64,000 bases of DNA, from the NCBI RefSeq assembly GCF_014217785.1, contig NZ_CP048814.1, forward strand, positions 2,170,001-2,234,000, given 5' to 3'. The notes under the pieces were generated by a model. That model saw only the letters and a program-made list of their open reading frames with translations, was not told the origin of the DNA and did not search any database. The stretch is from Rhodococcus triatomae (GTDB lineage Bacteria > Actinomycetota > Actinomycetes > Mycobacteriales > Mycobacteriaceae). Both the position numbers and the translations under genes were made by a program. Below are positions 45,227-53,118 of the stretch, piece by piece. Each line of letters opens with the position of its first letter. The first letter of the stretch is position 1.

Positions 45227-45865
45227 ATGACCGAGCTCTCCTATCTCGAACTCGTCGACCAGGTGGCCCGGTCCCAGGGAGCCGTCGAACGAAGCGTCGC
45301 AGCGCTCACCGAGGAGCGGGCACGGCAGCCGTCGCTGCTCCCCGGGTGGACTCGCGGCCACGTCGTCACCCACCTGGCGCGTAACGCGGACGCGCACCAT
45401 CGGTTCGCGAAGGCTGTCGTCTCGGGCGCACCGATGACCGAGATGTACCCCGGCGGGCCCGAGGCCAGGGCGGCGGGGATCGAGGAGGGTGCGGACCGTC
45501 CCGTGGCGTTGCTGGCGGGCGATGTGGCGTTCGCCGGTCGCCGCGTCATCGTTGCCCTGCGCGCAGTGACCCCCGACCGTTACGGCACCACCGTCCCGTG
45601 GCGGCGGCCGGTTCCTGCCTCCCACCTCCCGGTGCTGCGCTGGCGCGAGCTGGAGATTCACCACGTCGACCTCGGCGTCGGCTACACGCCGAGCGACTGG
45701 CCCGACGCATTCGTCGCGCACACTCTCGCGACGGAACTTCCGGCACTGCGAGAGGCGGCGCCGGACGTCGGACCGCCGGAACTCCCGGATCGTGAACTGC
45801 TCGCGTGGCTCCTCGGCCGGCCGACGCGCGACGGGCTGCCGGAACTTCCGGCCTGGCCTTTCTGA
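45227..45865 (+). CDS. Maleylpyruvate isomerase-family, mycothiol-dependent-type (DinB fold) protein
   Basis: A 212-residue DinB/MDMPI-fold protein. The N-terminal helix pattern LSYLELVDQVARSQGAVERS and the metal-site region LLPGWTRGHVVTHLARNADA with HHRF are diagnostic; further His/Asp ligands lie in RELEIHHVDLGVGYTPSDW, as in mycothiol-dependent maleylpyruvate isomerase. Thus a mycothiol-dependent isomerase or transferase is likely, with substrate unknown. ATG at 45227 is preferred over 45185 because the family starts there. It precedes the acyl-CoA dehydrogenase operon, but operator sites lie between them, suggesting separate transcription. Confidence 0.86.
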   Translation: MTELSYLELVDQVARSQGAVERSVAALTEERARQPSLLPGWTRGHVVTHLARNADAHHRFAKAVVSGAPMTEMYPGGPEARAAGIEEGADRPVALLAGDVAFAGRRVIVALRAVTPDRYGTTVPWRRPVPASHLPVLRWRELEIHHVDLGVGYTPSDWPDAFVAHTLATELPALREAAPDVGPPELPDRELLAWLLGRPTRDGLPELPAWPF

Positions 45866-45882
45866 CCGGCGACCCTTGCTTG

Positions 45883-45930
45883 CCTTACGGCGGTAGGTTA
45901 TCGTCGCGGCATCAACCTAACAGTGTTAGG
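45883..45930. promoter_or_regulatory. TetR operators before the acyl-CoA dehydrogenase pair
   Basis: CCTAAC-AGT-GTTAGG (45916-45930) is a perfect palindrome 30 bases before the start codon. A weaker copy, CCTTAC-GGC-GGTAGG followed by TTATC (45883-45902), matches 16 of 20 positions of the sequence at 48963-48982 before the adjacent TetR gene. The shared site links regulator and operon. Confidence 0.75.
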
Positions 45931-45960
45931 AAGTCCCCGATCGTGCACGGAGGAGTCCCG

Positions 45961-47136
45961 ATGAACCTGGCCCTGACCGAGGAGGAGGCGGCGTTCCGGG
46001 AGGAGATGCGGACGTTCTTCACGACGCAGATCCCGGAGGAGACCCGCAGGCGGTACCGGAGCGGCGAGCCCCTGGGTCGCGACGCTCTCGTGGAGTCCCA
46101 GCGGATTCTGAATGCGGCGGGTCTGGCGGTGCCGCATTGGCCGGTGGAGTGGGGTGGCCGGGAGTGGTCTGCGGTGCAGAAGCACATCTGGTTGGACGAG
46201 ATGCAGTTGGCGTCGGTGCCGGAGCCGTTGGCGTTCAACGCGAACATGGTGGGTCCGGTGATTGCCGCGTTCGGGTCGCAGGAGTTGAAGGAGCGGTTTC
46301 TGCCGGCGACGGCGAATTTGGATATCTGGTGGTGTCAGGGGTTTTCGGAGCCGGAGGCGGGGTCGGATCTGGCGTCGTTGAAGACGCGTGCGGTGCGTGA
46401 TGGTGACGAGTATGTGCTGAACGGTCAGAAGACGTGGACGACGTTGGCGCAGTATGCGGACTGGATTTTCGTGTTGGCGCGGACGAATCCGGATGCGCCG
46501 AAGCGTCAGGCGGGGATTTCGTTTCTGTTGGTGGATCTGGCGTCGCCGGGGGTGACGGTGCGGCCGATTCGGTTGATCGATGGTGGGTACGAGGTCAACG
46601 AGGTGTTCTTCGAGGATGTGCGGGTGCCTGCGGAGAATGTGGTGGGTGAGGAGAACGCGGGGTGGGGGTATGCGAAGTTCCTGCTCGGTAACGAGCGGGC
46701 GGGGGTGACGCGGTTGGGGTTTTCGAAGGTGCGTCTGGCTCAGGCGAAGGAGCATGCGTCGCGGGTGGTGGTGGGTTCGGGGTCGTTGGCGGAGGATCCG
46801 TTGTTCGCGGCGCGGGTGGCGGAGCTCGAGAACGAGTTGGTGGCGTTGGAGTTGACGCAGTTGCGGGTGGTGGCTGATTCGGCGGGGGGTAAGCCGAGTC
46901 CGGCGTCGTCGTTGTTGAAGTTGCGGGGTTCGGAGTTGCAGCAGGCGACGTTGGAGTTGCTGGTGGATGTGGCGGGCCCGGACTCGCTGCCGGTCGACGC
47001 GGGGGATGCGGTCGCGGCTCCGGTGTGGGCGCAGCGTACGGCGCCGACGTATCTGAACTACCGCAAGGTGTCCATCTACAGCGGGTCGAGTGAAGTGCAG
47101 CGCAGCATCATTGCGTCCTCGATTCTCGGATTGTGA
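45961..47136 (+). CDS. Acyl-CoA dehydrogenase, first subunit of a pair
   Basis: A 391-residue flavoprotein introducing an alpha-beta double bond in an acyl-CoA. Family motifs are MNLALTEEEAAFREEMRTFF, WWCQGFSEPEAGSDLASLKT, QKTWTTLAQYADWIFVLART, GYEVNEVFFEDVRVPAENVV and YSGSSEVQRSIIASSILGL. Together with the next gene it resembles the heteromeric FadE pairs of Mycobacteriales, used for steroid side chains, ring remnants or other branched acids; the substrate is unknown. The 5' and 3' ends use normal CTC/CTG-rich codons, but about 46130-46980 uses almost only TTG for Leu and many G- or T-ending codons. This abrupt change suggests a recombined segment. Confidence 0.92.
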   Translation: MNLALTEEEAAFREEMRTFFTTQIPEETRRRYRSGEPLGRDALVESQRILNAAGLAVPHWPVEWGGREWSAVQKHIWLDEMQLASVPEPLAFNANMVGPVIAAFGSQELKERFLPATANLDIWWCQGFSEPEAGSDLASLKTRAVRDGDEYVLNGQKTWTTLAQYADWIFVLARTNPDAPKRQAGISFLLVDLASPGVTVRPIRLIDGGYEVNEVFFEDVRVPAENVVGEENAGWGYAKFLLGNERAGVTRLGFSKVRLAQAKEHASRVVVGSGSLAEDPLFAARVAELENELVALELTQLRVVADSAGGKPSPASSLLKLRGSELQQATLELLVDVAGPDSLPVDAGDAVAAPVWAQRTAPTYLNYRKVSIYSGSSEVQRSIIASSILGL

Positions 47137-47144
47137 GGCGTGAC

Positions 47145-48299
47145 ATGGATTTCGAACTGACCGACGAACAGAAGATGTTGCGCGACACCGCGCGTGAGCT
47201 CCTCGCTCGCAACTACGACGCCGAGAAGCGCAACGTAGTGGTGGACACCGAGCAGGGCTGGAGCCCGCAGGTCTGGAAGCAGATCGCCGAAATGGGGCTG
47301 CTGGGTCTGACCTTCGCCGAGGACGACGGCGGGATGGGAGCCGGCCCGGTCGAGGTGGCCGCGGTCATGACCGAGATCGGCCGCCGACTCGCCCCCGAGC
47401 CCGTCCTGGATGCCGCGCTGATCCCCGGCGGCGTCGTCGCGGAGGCGGGTTCGGCGGCCCAGCGCGCTCGTCTGCTGCCGTCCGTGGCGGAGGGCAGCGT
47501 GCTGCTCGCCTTCGCGCACGCCGAGCCCGGAGTGCGCTGGCCGTCGACCGCAGTCTCCACCGCCGTGGAACGCTCCGGTGACGGGTGGGTTCTCTCCGGG
47601 GTCAAGAACCCGGTCGGGCACGGTGGCGACGCCCACGTGCTCGTGGTGTCGGCGTCGCTCCCCGACGGCGGGGTCGGACTGTTCCTCGTGGACGCGGACG
47701 CCGAGGGGGTCTCGCGCTCGACATACGCCACCCACGACGGCTCCAGGGCCGCTCAGATCTCCTTCGTGTCCGCTGCGGCCGAACAACTCGGCGCCGGCGA
47801 CGCGGCGACCGAACGATCAGGCGCCGGCGACGCGGCGACGGTAATCGAATCCGCGCTCGTCCGCACCCAGGCGGCGTTGTGCGCCGAAGCGATCGGGGCG
47901 ATGGAGGAAGCCCTCCGGCTGACCACCGAATACCTGAAGGCCCGCAAGCAGTTCGGGGTGCCCCTCGCCACCTTCCAGACGCTCACCCACCGCGCCGCGG
48001 ACATGTACGTGCTACTGGAACTGGCGCGCAGCATGAGCCTGTACGCGACGCTGTCGCTCGCCGACGGCGTCGTGGATCCGGTCGTCGCCTCGCGCGCCAA
48101 GCTCCAGATCGGGCGGTCCGCACGCAAGATCGGGCAGGAAGCGATCCAGATGCACGGCGGTATCGGGATGACGTCCGAGTACCCCGTCGGCCACTACGTC
48201 GGCCGGCTCACCGCGATCGAACACACTCTCGGCGGTGCGGACGATCATCTGCGGGTTCTCGCCGAGCGCCTCCAACCGGGAATACCTTCAGTGCTCTGA
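47145..48299 (+). CDS. Acyl-CoA dehydrogenase, second subunit of a pair
   Basis: A 384-residue partner of the preceding enzyme. Motifs include MDFELTDEQKMLRDTARELL, MGLLGLTFAEDDGGMGAGPV, LKARKQFGVPLATFQTLTHR and QEAIQMHGGIGMTSEYPVGH. ATG at 47145 has GAGG six bases upstream; GTG at 47133 overlapping the previous stop is an alternative. Residues ~215-235 contain a duplicated GAGDAAT segment from a 30-bp-period repeat, in the least conserved loop. The 3' end overlaps the convergent TetR gene by 12 bases. Confidence 0.9.
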   Translation: MDFELTDEQKMLRDTARELLARNYDAEKRNVVVDTEQGWSPQVWKQIAEMGLLGLTFAEDDGGMGAGPVEVAAVMTEIGRRLAPEPVLDAALIPGGVVAEAGSAAQRARLLPSVAEGSVLLAFAHAEPGVRWPSTAVSTAVERSGDGWVLSGVKNPVGHGGDAHVLVVSASLPDGGVGLFLVDADAEGVSRSTYATHDGSRAAQISFVSAAAEQLGAGDAATERSGAGDAATVIESALVRTQAALCAEAIGAMEEALRLTTEYLKARKQFGVPLATFQTLTHRAADMYVLLELARSMSLYATLSLADGVVDPVVASRAKLQIGRSARKIGQEAIQMHGGIGMTSEYPVGHYVGRLTAIEHTLGGADDHLRVLAERLQPGIPSVL

Positions 48300-48941
48300 C
48301 GGATCGGCCTGTTCCGGAGCCGCGTTCGCCGCCGCGTACATCGCATCGAGTCCGGTGACGAACGCGGCGAGCGCGAGCTCGAAACTGTCCCGGTCGATCT
48401 CGTCCGCGTGCTCGCGGATCCTGTGCGCCTGAACCAGGTTCGGGTATCGATCGTGATAGACCCGCACGTCGTCGACGAAGCCGGAGGCGAAGGACGACAT
48501 CGCGGCGCCGACGACGAGATATTTCGTGGAGGCGCCGATCATCGTCGCCGTGCGGGGTGGCCATCCGGCACCGACGAGCGACCCGTGGACGGCGTCCGCC
48601 CGCCGCAGCGATGCCTCACGGGTGCTCGGGCCGTAGGCGAGAAAAGGGACGATGTTGGGGTGAGCACCCAGCGCGGAGCGGTACGAGCGGGCCCACACGA
48701 TCAGCCCCTCGCGCCATCCGGCGCCGAAGCCGCTGATGTCGACGTGCTCCATGATGGCCGAGGCGACGTCCTCGAGCAGATCGTTCTTGTTCGTGTAGTG
48801 GCTGTACAGCGAGGGTGCCTGGACACCGAGCCGGGCGGCGAGCTTGCGCATCGACAGGCCGTCGAGGCCGCCTTCGTCGATCAGTTCCAGCGCGGCGTCT
48901 CGGATCACTGCCCGGGTCAGCGCGGTCGTCCGGCGTGCCAT
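48288..48941 (-). CDS. TetR/AcrR-family repressor of the acyl-CoA dehydrogenase pair
   Basis: A 217-residue repressor. The N-terminus shows TRAVIRDAALELIDEGGLDG and the HTH LSMRKLAARLGVQAPSLYSH, YTNKNDLLEDV. The C-terminal half resembles the TetR class with GLIVWARSYRSALGAHPNIV and a Glu/Asp-rich end. Its own promoter contains CCTAAC-ACC-GTTAGG and the operon it faces carries the same palindrome, so it should repress both and respond to an acyl-CoA or related ligand. ATG at 48941 is used. Confidence 0.9.
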   Translation of the reverse strand: MARRTTALTRAVIRDAALELIDEGGLDGLSMRKLAARLGVQAPSLYSHYTNKNDLLEDVASAIMEHVDISGFGAGWREGLIVWARSYRSALGAHPNIVPFLAYGPSTREASLRRADAVHGSLVGAGWPPRTATMIGASTKYLVVGAAMSSFASGFVDDVRVYHDRYPNLVQAHRIREHADEIDRDSFELALAAFVTGLDAMYAAANAAPEQADPSEH

Positions 48942-48962
48942 GGTCTGCCCCTGTCCTGATTG

Positions 48963-48977
48963 CCTAACACCGTTAGG
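48963..48977. promoter_or_regulatory. TetR operator at its own promoter
   Basis: CCTAAC-ACC-GTTAGG lies 22 bases before the TetR start and immediately after the stop of the truncated carboxymuconolactone decarboxylase-like ORF. It has the same 6-base arms and 3-base spacer as 45916-45930. Confidence 0.8.
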
Positions 48978-48980
48978 TTA

Positions 48981-49130
48981 TCAGGGCGCTTCCGCACCGG
49001 CATCGAGCTCGTCGAAAACCTCCTGCACGACGGTCATGGCGGACAGTCCGGCGGGCGCGCCACAGTAGGCCGTGGCCTGCACGACGGCCGGGGCGATCTC
49101 GGCTCGGCTGTCCCGGTCGTCGTCGTTCAT
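48981..49130 (-). pseudogene. Remnant of a carboxymuconolactone decarboxylase-like protein
   Basis: A 49-codon ORF whose residues ~10-45 (EIAPAVVQATAYCGAPAGLS, AMTVVQEVFDEL) match the C-terminal helix of the carboxymuconolactone decarboxylase family, normally over 100 residues long. The N-terminal three-quarters, including the catalytic CxxC or His region, is absent and is not found in other frames nearby. It starts ten bases after the TIGR01777 gene ends, on the same strand, so it may still be translated. It is either a decayed gene or a short stand-alone helix protein. Confidence 0.55.
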
Positions 49131-49140
49131 GGCGCCCACT

Positions 49141-50508
49141 CTACGAAGATGCGGGATCCGTTGTCCGGTCGGTGAGGCGCCCACACTGGTGTCGCAGCGA
49201 TTGTTCGAGATCGGGGAACCGGAATCTGTGGTCGCGCTCGGCGAGGCGCGCCGGGGTGACGCGCTGGCTGGCCAGGGCCAGTTCCCGGGCACCTTCCTTG
49301 CCGAGCAGGATCCGGGGGCCGAGTTCCGGCACCGGGAGCACGGCCGGCCGGCGCAGCACCCGGGCCAGGACGCGCGTGTACTCGCTGTTGCGGACCGGCT
49401 CCGGTGCCACCGCATTGACGGGGCCGGACAACGCCGTGTCCACGAGCGCGCGGTGATACACGTCCACCAGGTCGTCCAGGTCGATCCACGACAGCCACTG
49501 TCGTCCGCTCCCGAGGCGGCCCCCGGCACCGATCTCGAACAGGGGACGCTGCAAACGCAGCACGCCGCCGCGGGTGGACTGGACGATCCCGGTGCGGATG
49601 TTGACCACCCGCAGTCCCGCCACCCGTGCGGGTTCGGTGTCGGCCTCCCAGTCCTCGACCGTGTCGGCCAGGAATCCGCCGCCCCGCACCGCACCCTCGT
49701 CCAGCAGTTCGTCTCCGCGGTCCGCACCGTAGAAGCCGATCGCCGACGCGCACACGAACGTGGACGGTCCGTCGGCGGCGGCCCCGGCGGCCCGCGCGAG
49801 CAGTTCGGTGGGCCCGACGCGGCTGCCGCGCACCCTCGCCTTGTGCTCGCCCGTGAAACGCCCGGCGATGGACGCTCCGGCGAGGTGCACGACGGCGTCG
49901 ACGCCCTGCAACAGGTCGGTTCCGGGGTCTTCCGGGTCCCAGCGGCGTTCGTCGTCGGACCGCGCCTGCCCCCGGACCAGCCGGATCACCCGGTGCCCGC
50001 CGGTGGTGAGGAAGGCGCTCAGGGCGGTTCCGACCAGTCCCGAGCTGCCGGTCACGGCCACGGTGAGCGGGCCGTCGAGATGAGCTGCGGCCCAGCGGTG
50101 TGCGGCGAGATCGTCGACCAGCTGGCGGTGCCGGTAACGGAACGTCGAGGCCAGGAAGCGGCCGGGAACGGGCGTCTCGACGTGGTCGCGGATCTCGGTG
50201 TTCCCGGGCCCGGCGTCGGTGAAGCTGTGGGTGTGTCGCCACGGCGCCAGCAGCCGCAACGGCAGTGCCGCCGAGTAGTCGGCGAAACGGTAGTTCGGAT
50301 CGAACGACTCGGGATCGTGCTGTGCGACCCAGCGCAGCCCGCCGGGGAGGGCGAGCACGGCGCGGCCGTCGGCCAGCGACGACGCCTCCCGGACCGGCCG
50401 CATCGGGAGCCACGGCGGCGACAGGCGGGAGAGTGCACCCGGCCTGCCGTGCCACGCGAACACCTCGTCCCGCGGCGCCGGGACGGTCCGGGCGAAGTCG
50501 ATTCCCAT
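49141..50508 (-). CDS. TIGR01777-family oxidoreductase with N-terminal SRPBCC domain
   Basis: A 455-residue two-domain protein. Residues 1-~140 are a [11 protein letters not shown] ligand-binding domain (FARTVPAPRDEVFAWHGRPG, RDHVETPVPGRFLASTFRYR). The rest is an atypical SDR (AVTGSSGLVGTALSAFLTTG, VVHLAGASIAGRFTGEHKAR, SAIGFYGADRGDELLDE, WLSWIDLDDLVDVYHRALVD) and the DUF1731 tail. Actinobacterial members carry this fusion; the reaction is unknown. ATG at 50508 begins the SRPBCC domain; the frame remains open upstream, but only antisense to the divergent DUF2867 gene. The gap to that gene is about 50 bases. Confidence 0.9.
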   Translation of the reverse strand: MGIDFARTVPAPRDEVFAWHGRPGALSRLSPPWLPMRPVREASSLADGRAVLALPGGLRWVAQHDPESFDPNYRFADYSAALPLRLLAPWRHTHSFTDAGPGNTEIRDHVETPVPGRFLASTFRYRHRQLVDDLAAHRWAAAHLDGPLTVAVTGSSGLVGTALSAFLTTGGHRVIRLVRGQARSDDERRWDPEDPGTDLLQGVDAVVHLAGASIAGRFTGEHKARVRGSRVGPTELLARAAGAAADGPSTFVCASAIGFYGADRGDELLDEGAVRGGGFLADTVEDWEADTEPARVAGLRVVNIRTGIVQSTRGGVLRLQRPLFEIGAGGRLGSGRQWLSWIDLDDLVDVYHRALVDTALSGPVNAVAPEPVRNSEYTRVLARVLRRPAVLPVPELGPRILLGKEGARELALASQRVTPARLAERDHRFRFPDLEQSLRHQCGRLTDRTTDPASS

Positions 50509-50559
50509 CACTCGACCGTAGCGCGGCGGCGGCGCGCTTCGGGCGGGTAGCGTCCTGGG

Positions 50560-52080
50560 ATGGGTGAGGAAACGAACAGTCCGCTCCACGTTCTCGTCAC
50601 CGGCGCCACCGGTTACATCGGTGGGCGCCTGGCACCGCGGCTCGTGGACGCCGGGCGGCAGGTGCGGGTCCTGGCCCGGTCCCCGGACAAACTCCGGGAA
50701 GTGCCCTGGGCTGCGGACGTCGAGATCGCCTGCGGCGACCTGGGCGATCCGGCCACGCTGCGCGAGGCGTTCACCGGCATCGACGTCGTCTACTACCTCG
50801 TCCACTCCATGACGGCCGGGGGCAGGTTCGAGGAGGTCGAGGAGCGCAATGCCCGCAACGTCGCCGATGCTGCGGTCGCAGCGGGGGTGCGGCGGATCGT
50901 GTATCTCGGCGGACTGCACCCGGCAGGGGTCGACCTCTCCCCGCACCTGAGTTCCCGGACACGGGTCGGCGAGATCCTGATGGACTCGGGAATCCCGACC
51001 GTCGTGCTCCAGGCCGGGGTGGTGATCGGTTCCGGCTCGGCGTCGTTCGAGATGATCCGACATCTCACCAACCGGCTCCCGGTGATGACCACACCCCGGT
51101 GGGTGAACAACCGGATCCAGCCGATCGGGGTACGGGACGTCCTGCACTACCTCGAGGCCGCGGCCGCCGCGCCGCTCGCGCGCAGCCGCACGTTCGACAT
51201 CGGTGGCCCGGACGTGCTCCGGTACGGCGAGATGATGCAGGTATATGCCGAGGCGGCCGGCCTGTACCGGCGACGGATCGTGGTGCTCCCGGTGCTGACG
51301 CCGAAGCTCGCCGGCCTCTGGATCGGCCTGGTCACCCCCATCCCGCCGTCGATCGGGCGCGCACTGCTCGAATCGCTGCAGAACGACGCCGTCGTCCGGG
51401 AACACGACATCGACGACGTGATCGCGCCGCCTGCGGAGGGGCTCACGCCGTACCGCGTCGCCGTCGAACTCGCGCTGGCCCGTATCCACGACGGCACCGT
51501 GGAGACCACGTGGGCGGGTGCGTCGCCGGAAGGGGCGCCCTCCGATCCGCTGCCGTCCGACCCGGACTGGGCCGGCGAGGTCGTGTTCACGGACGAGCGC
51601 TCCCAGGACGCCGACGCCGACCTGGACGTCCTGTGGGACGTCGTGGAAAGTATCGGCGGCGAGAACGGCTGGTATTCGTTTCCGCTGGCCTGGTCCGTGC
51701 GTGGGTGGCTCGATCGCCTCGTCGGCGGCGTCGGGCTCACGCGCGGCCGCCGCAATCCGCGCCGGTTGAACACCGGTGATCCGCTGGATTTCTGGCGGGT
51801 GGAGAAGATCGAGCGCCACGCGCTGCTGCGGCTGCGGGCCGAGATGCGCGCGCCGGGAGGGGCCTGGCTGGAATGGCGGGTGTCGGCGCTCGGCCCGGGG
51901 CGGTCGCGGCTGGATCAGCGTGCGGTGTTCTTTCCGCGAGGTCTCGCCGGCCGGCTGTACTGGTACGGCATCCTGCCGTTCCACGGGGTCATCTTCCGTG
52001 GCATGACGTCGAACATCACCCGCGCGGCCGAGCGTATCTCCGAGGAGCCCGCACCGGATTCGGGGCGGAAGACGTTCTAG
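50560..52080 (+). CDS. NmrA-like SDR with C-terminal DUF2867 domain
   Basis: A 506-residue protein. The first ~300 residues are an atypical SDR (VLVTGATGYIGGRLAPRLVD, YYLVHSMTAGGRFEEVEERN, VVLQAGVVIGSGSASFEMIR). The remainder is DUF2867, related to SRPBCC folds (WDVVESIGGENGWYSFPLAW, GDPLDFWRVEKIERHALLRL, RAVFFPRGLAGRLYWYGILP). Substrate unknown. It is divergent from the TIGR01777 gene, an SDR/SRPBCC fusion in the opposite domain order, so the two may act on related compounds. Its TAG stop overlaps the convergent helix-hairpin-helix gene within a CTAG. Confidence 0.88.
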   Translation: MGEETNSPLHVLVTGATGYIGGRLAPRLVDAGRQVRVLARSPDKLREVPWAADVEIACGDLGDPATLREAFTGIDVVYYLVHSMTAGGRFEEVEERNARNVADAAVAAGVRRIVYLGGLHPAGVDLSPHLSSRTRVGEILMDSGIPTVVLQAGVVIGSGSASFEMIRHLTNRLPVMTTPRWVNNRIQPIGVRDVLHYLEAAAAAPLARSRTFDIGGPDVLRYGEMMQVYAEAAGLYRRRIVVLPVLTPKLAGLWIGLVTPIPPSIGRALLESLQNDAVVREHDIDDVIAPPAEGLTPYRVAVELALARIHDGTVETTWAGASPEGAPSDPLPSDPDWAGEVVFTDERSQDADADLDVLWDVVESIGGENGWYSFPLAWSVRGWLDRLVGGVGLTRGRRNPRRLNTGDPLDFWRVEKIERHALLRLRAEMRAPGGAWLEWRVSALGPGRSRLDQRAVFFPRGLAGRLYWYGILPFHGVIFRGMTSNITRAAERISEEPAPDSGRKTF

Positions 52081-52295
52081 AGATCGAACGCCAGGCCCCG
52101 CGAGGCCAACTCCTCTACGAGGATGCGGATCGCCTTCGGCCCCACGCCGTGAATCGACAGGAGCGTCTTCTCGTCGACCCGGGTCAGGTCGGCGTAGCTC
52201 ACGTATCCGTGTAGCGCGAGTTCACGTCGGGCCACCTTGCCGATGGCCCGTGTCAACTCGGATTCCGGCGAGGACTCGGACTCGGGCGAGGACAT
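52077..52295 (-). CDS. Small helix-hairpin-helix protein
   Basis: A 72-residue protein. After a Ser/Glu-rich start encoded by an 18-bp duplicated segment (SSPESESSPESE), a helix-hairpin-helix pair is visible (LTRVDEKTLLSIHGVGPKAI, RILVEELASRGLAF), as found in non-specific DNA-binding proteins. Such short HhH proteins occur widely in actinobacteria with no assigned function. The stop codon shares CTAG with the convergent DUF2867 gene. ATG at 52295 is used. Confidence 0.72.
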   Translation of the reverse strand: MSSPESESSPESELTRAIGKVARRELALHGYVSYADLTRVDEKTLLSIHGVGPKAIRILVEELASRGLAFDL

Positions 52296-52326
52296 GGACG
52301 AAGCGTAGCCGAGCCGGCCTCTCGGA

Positions 52327-52923
52327 TCAGAGAGTGCAGAGCGGCCGGACGTCGTCTCGTCCCCCGGTGGTCGGCGAGGTGAGGATGAGACACGTGTTGT
52401 AGCCACGGGATTCGGCGACACGGCGGATTTCGGACCAGCCGGCGTCGTCCACCGCGGGCTCTCGGGAGAGGACGAAGCCGGAGAACCTCGCCGGATCACC
52501 CACGAGCGCCCACGAATAGTCCTCCGCGACGTGAGTGACCACGTAGTTGGGCGGGCCGTCGGGGCCGTCCTGGAAAGGAACGCTCGGAAAACTCACGTGC
52601 AGGGCCGCATTCGTGACGGGATCGACCACCCGCGCGTTCCCCTCGATCGCGTTCTCGGTACCGGTCCACGTCGTGCAGCGGTTCGCCACACCGACGTTCG
52701 TCTCGTCGACGGCGGTGTAGGTGGCGAGGGTGTCTCGTGCGCACTCGAGATTGAACGGCTGCGGAACCGCGGCCAGCTGGTGCCAGGTGCCGAGATAGCG
52801 CTCGACGTCGAGGTGCGGCACCGGCGGCAGTGGCTCTGCCTGTGCCGGAGTGGCGGCGGCGACGGCGGCACCGGCTGCCGCGCACACGCCGAGGACCGCG
52901 GTGCGTGTCCGGGTGAATTTCAT
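52327..52923 (-). CDS. Secreted lipocalin (Blc-like)
   Basis: A 198-residue exported lipocalin. A signal peptide ([20 protein letters not shown]) precedes the lipocalin GxW region ([20 protein letters not shown]), the strand text [30 protein letters not shown] (Blc-type motif) and a C-terminal helix with Cys ([14 protein letters not shown]). Cys residues in ECARD, NRCTTW, NTC and PLC suggest disulfides. Lipocalins bind lipids; bacterial Blc members help maintain the envelope. The promoter has ECF-type elements (52981-53007) like those of the nearby fasciclin and sigK operon genes. Confidence 0.88.
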   Translation of the reverse strand: MKFTRTRTAVLGVCAAAGAAVAAATPAQAEPLPPVPHLDVERYLGTWHQLAAVPQPFNLECARDTLATYTAVDETNVGVANRCTTWTGTENAIEGNARVVDPVTNAALHVSFPSVPFQDGPDGPPNYVVTHVAEDYSWALVGDPARFSGFVLSREPAVDDAGWSEIRRVAESRGYNTCLILTSPTTGGRDDVRPLCTL

Positions 52924-52980
52924 GGCGAACCCTTTCCCTCGATCTGCGTGCAACCGAATCTGCATGCATCTACGCAGGTC

Positions 52981-53007
52981 ATTCGGTGCCGACCGCGGCT
53001 CGGACGG
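52981..53007 (-). promoter_or_regulatory. SigK-like promoter for the lipocalin gene
   Basis: On the minus strand: CCGTCC, 15 bases, CCGAAT, with the -10 element at 52981-52986, about 58 bases before the ATG. The published mycobacterial SigK consensus is CCATCC-N16/17-CCGAAT, so the spacer is slightly shorter. The same 15-base spacing occurs at two other promoters nearby. Confidence 0.6.
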
Positions 53008-53050
53008 GTCACGATCCGGCCTCGGATCGATGTAGTGGCCGATCCGCCAC

Positions 53051-53077
53051 CTATCCGCCGGGCCGTCGGCTCCGAAG
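53051..53077 (+). promoter_or_regulatory. SigK-like promoter for the fasciclin gene
   Basis: CTATCC, 15 bases, CCGAAG, ending 41 bases before the fasciclin ATG. One mismatch in each element compared with CCATCC and CCGAAT. It shares the spacing of the lipocalin and sigK operon promoters. In mycobacteria the fasciclin proteins MPT70 and MPT83 are SigK targets. Confidence 0.55.
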
Positions 53078-53118
53078 ACCACGTGAATGTCACCGATCGC
53101 ACGGAACGAGGGATTGTC

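Noticed and set aside
45898..46755. Antisense open frame in the acyl-CoA dehydrogenase codon island
   Set aside because: It is explained by the TTG/GTG-rich sense codons; the translated Arg/His/Pro-rich text has no protein-like pattern.
50509..51984. In-frame upstream extension of the TIGR01777 gene
   Set aside because: It would lie entirely antisense to the DUF2867 protein gene; the SRPBCC domain begins at the ATG at 50508.
52073..52082. Special element at the shared CTAG where two stop codons overlap
   Set aside because: A chance tail-to-tail overlap of two TAG stops; too short to suggest function.
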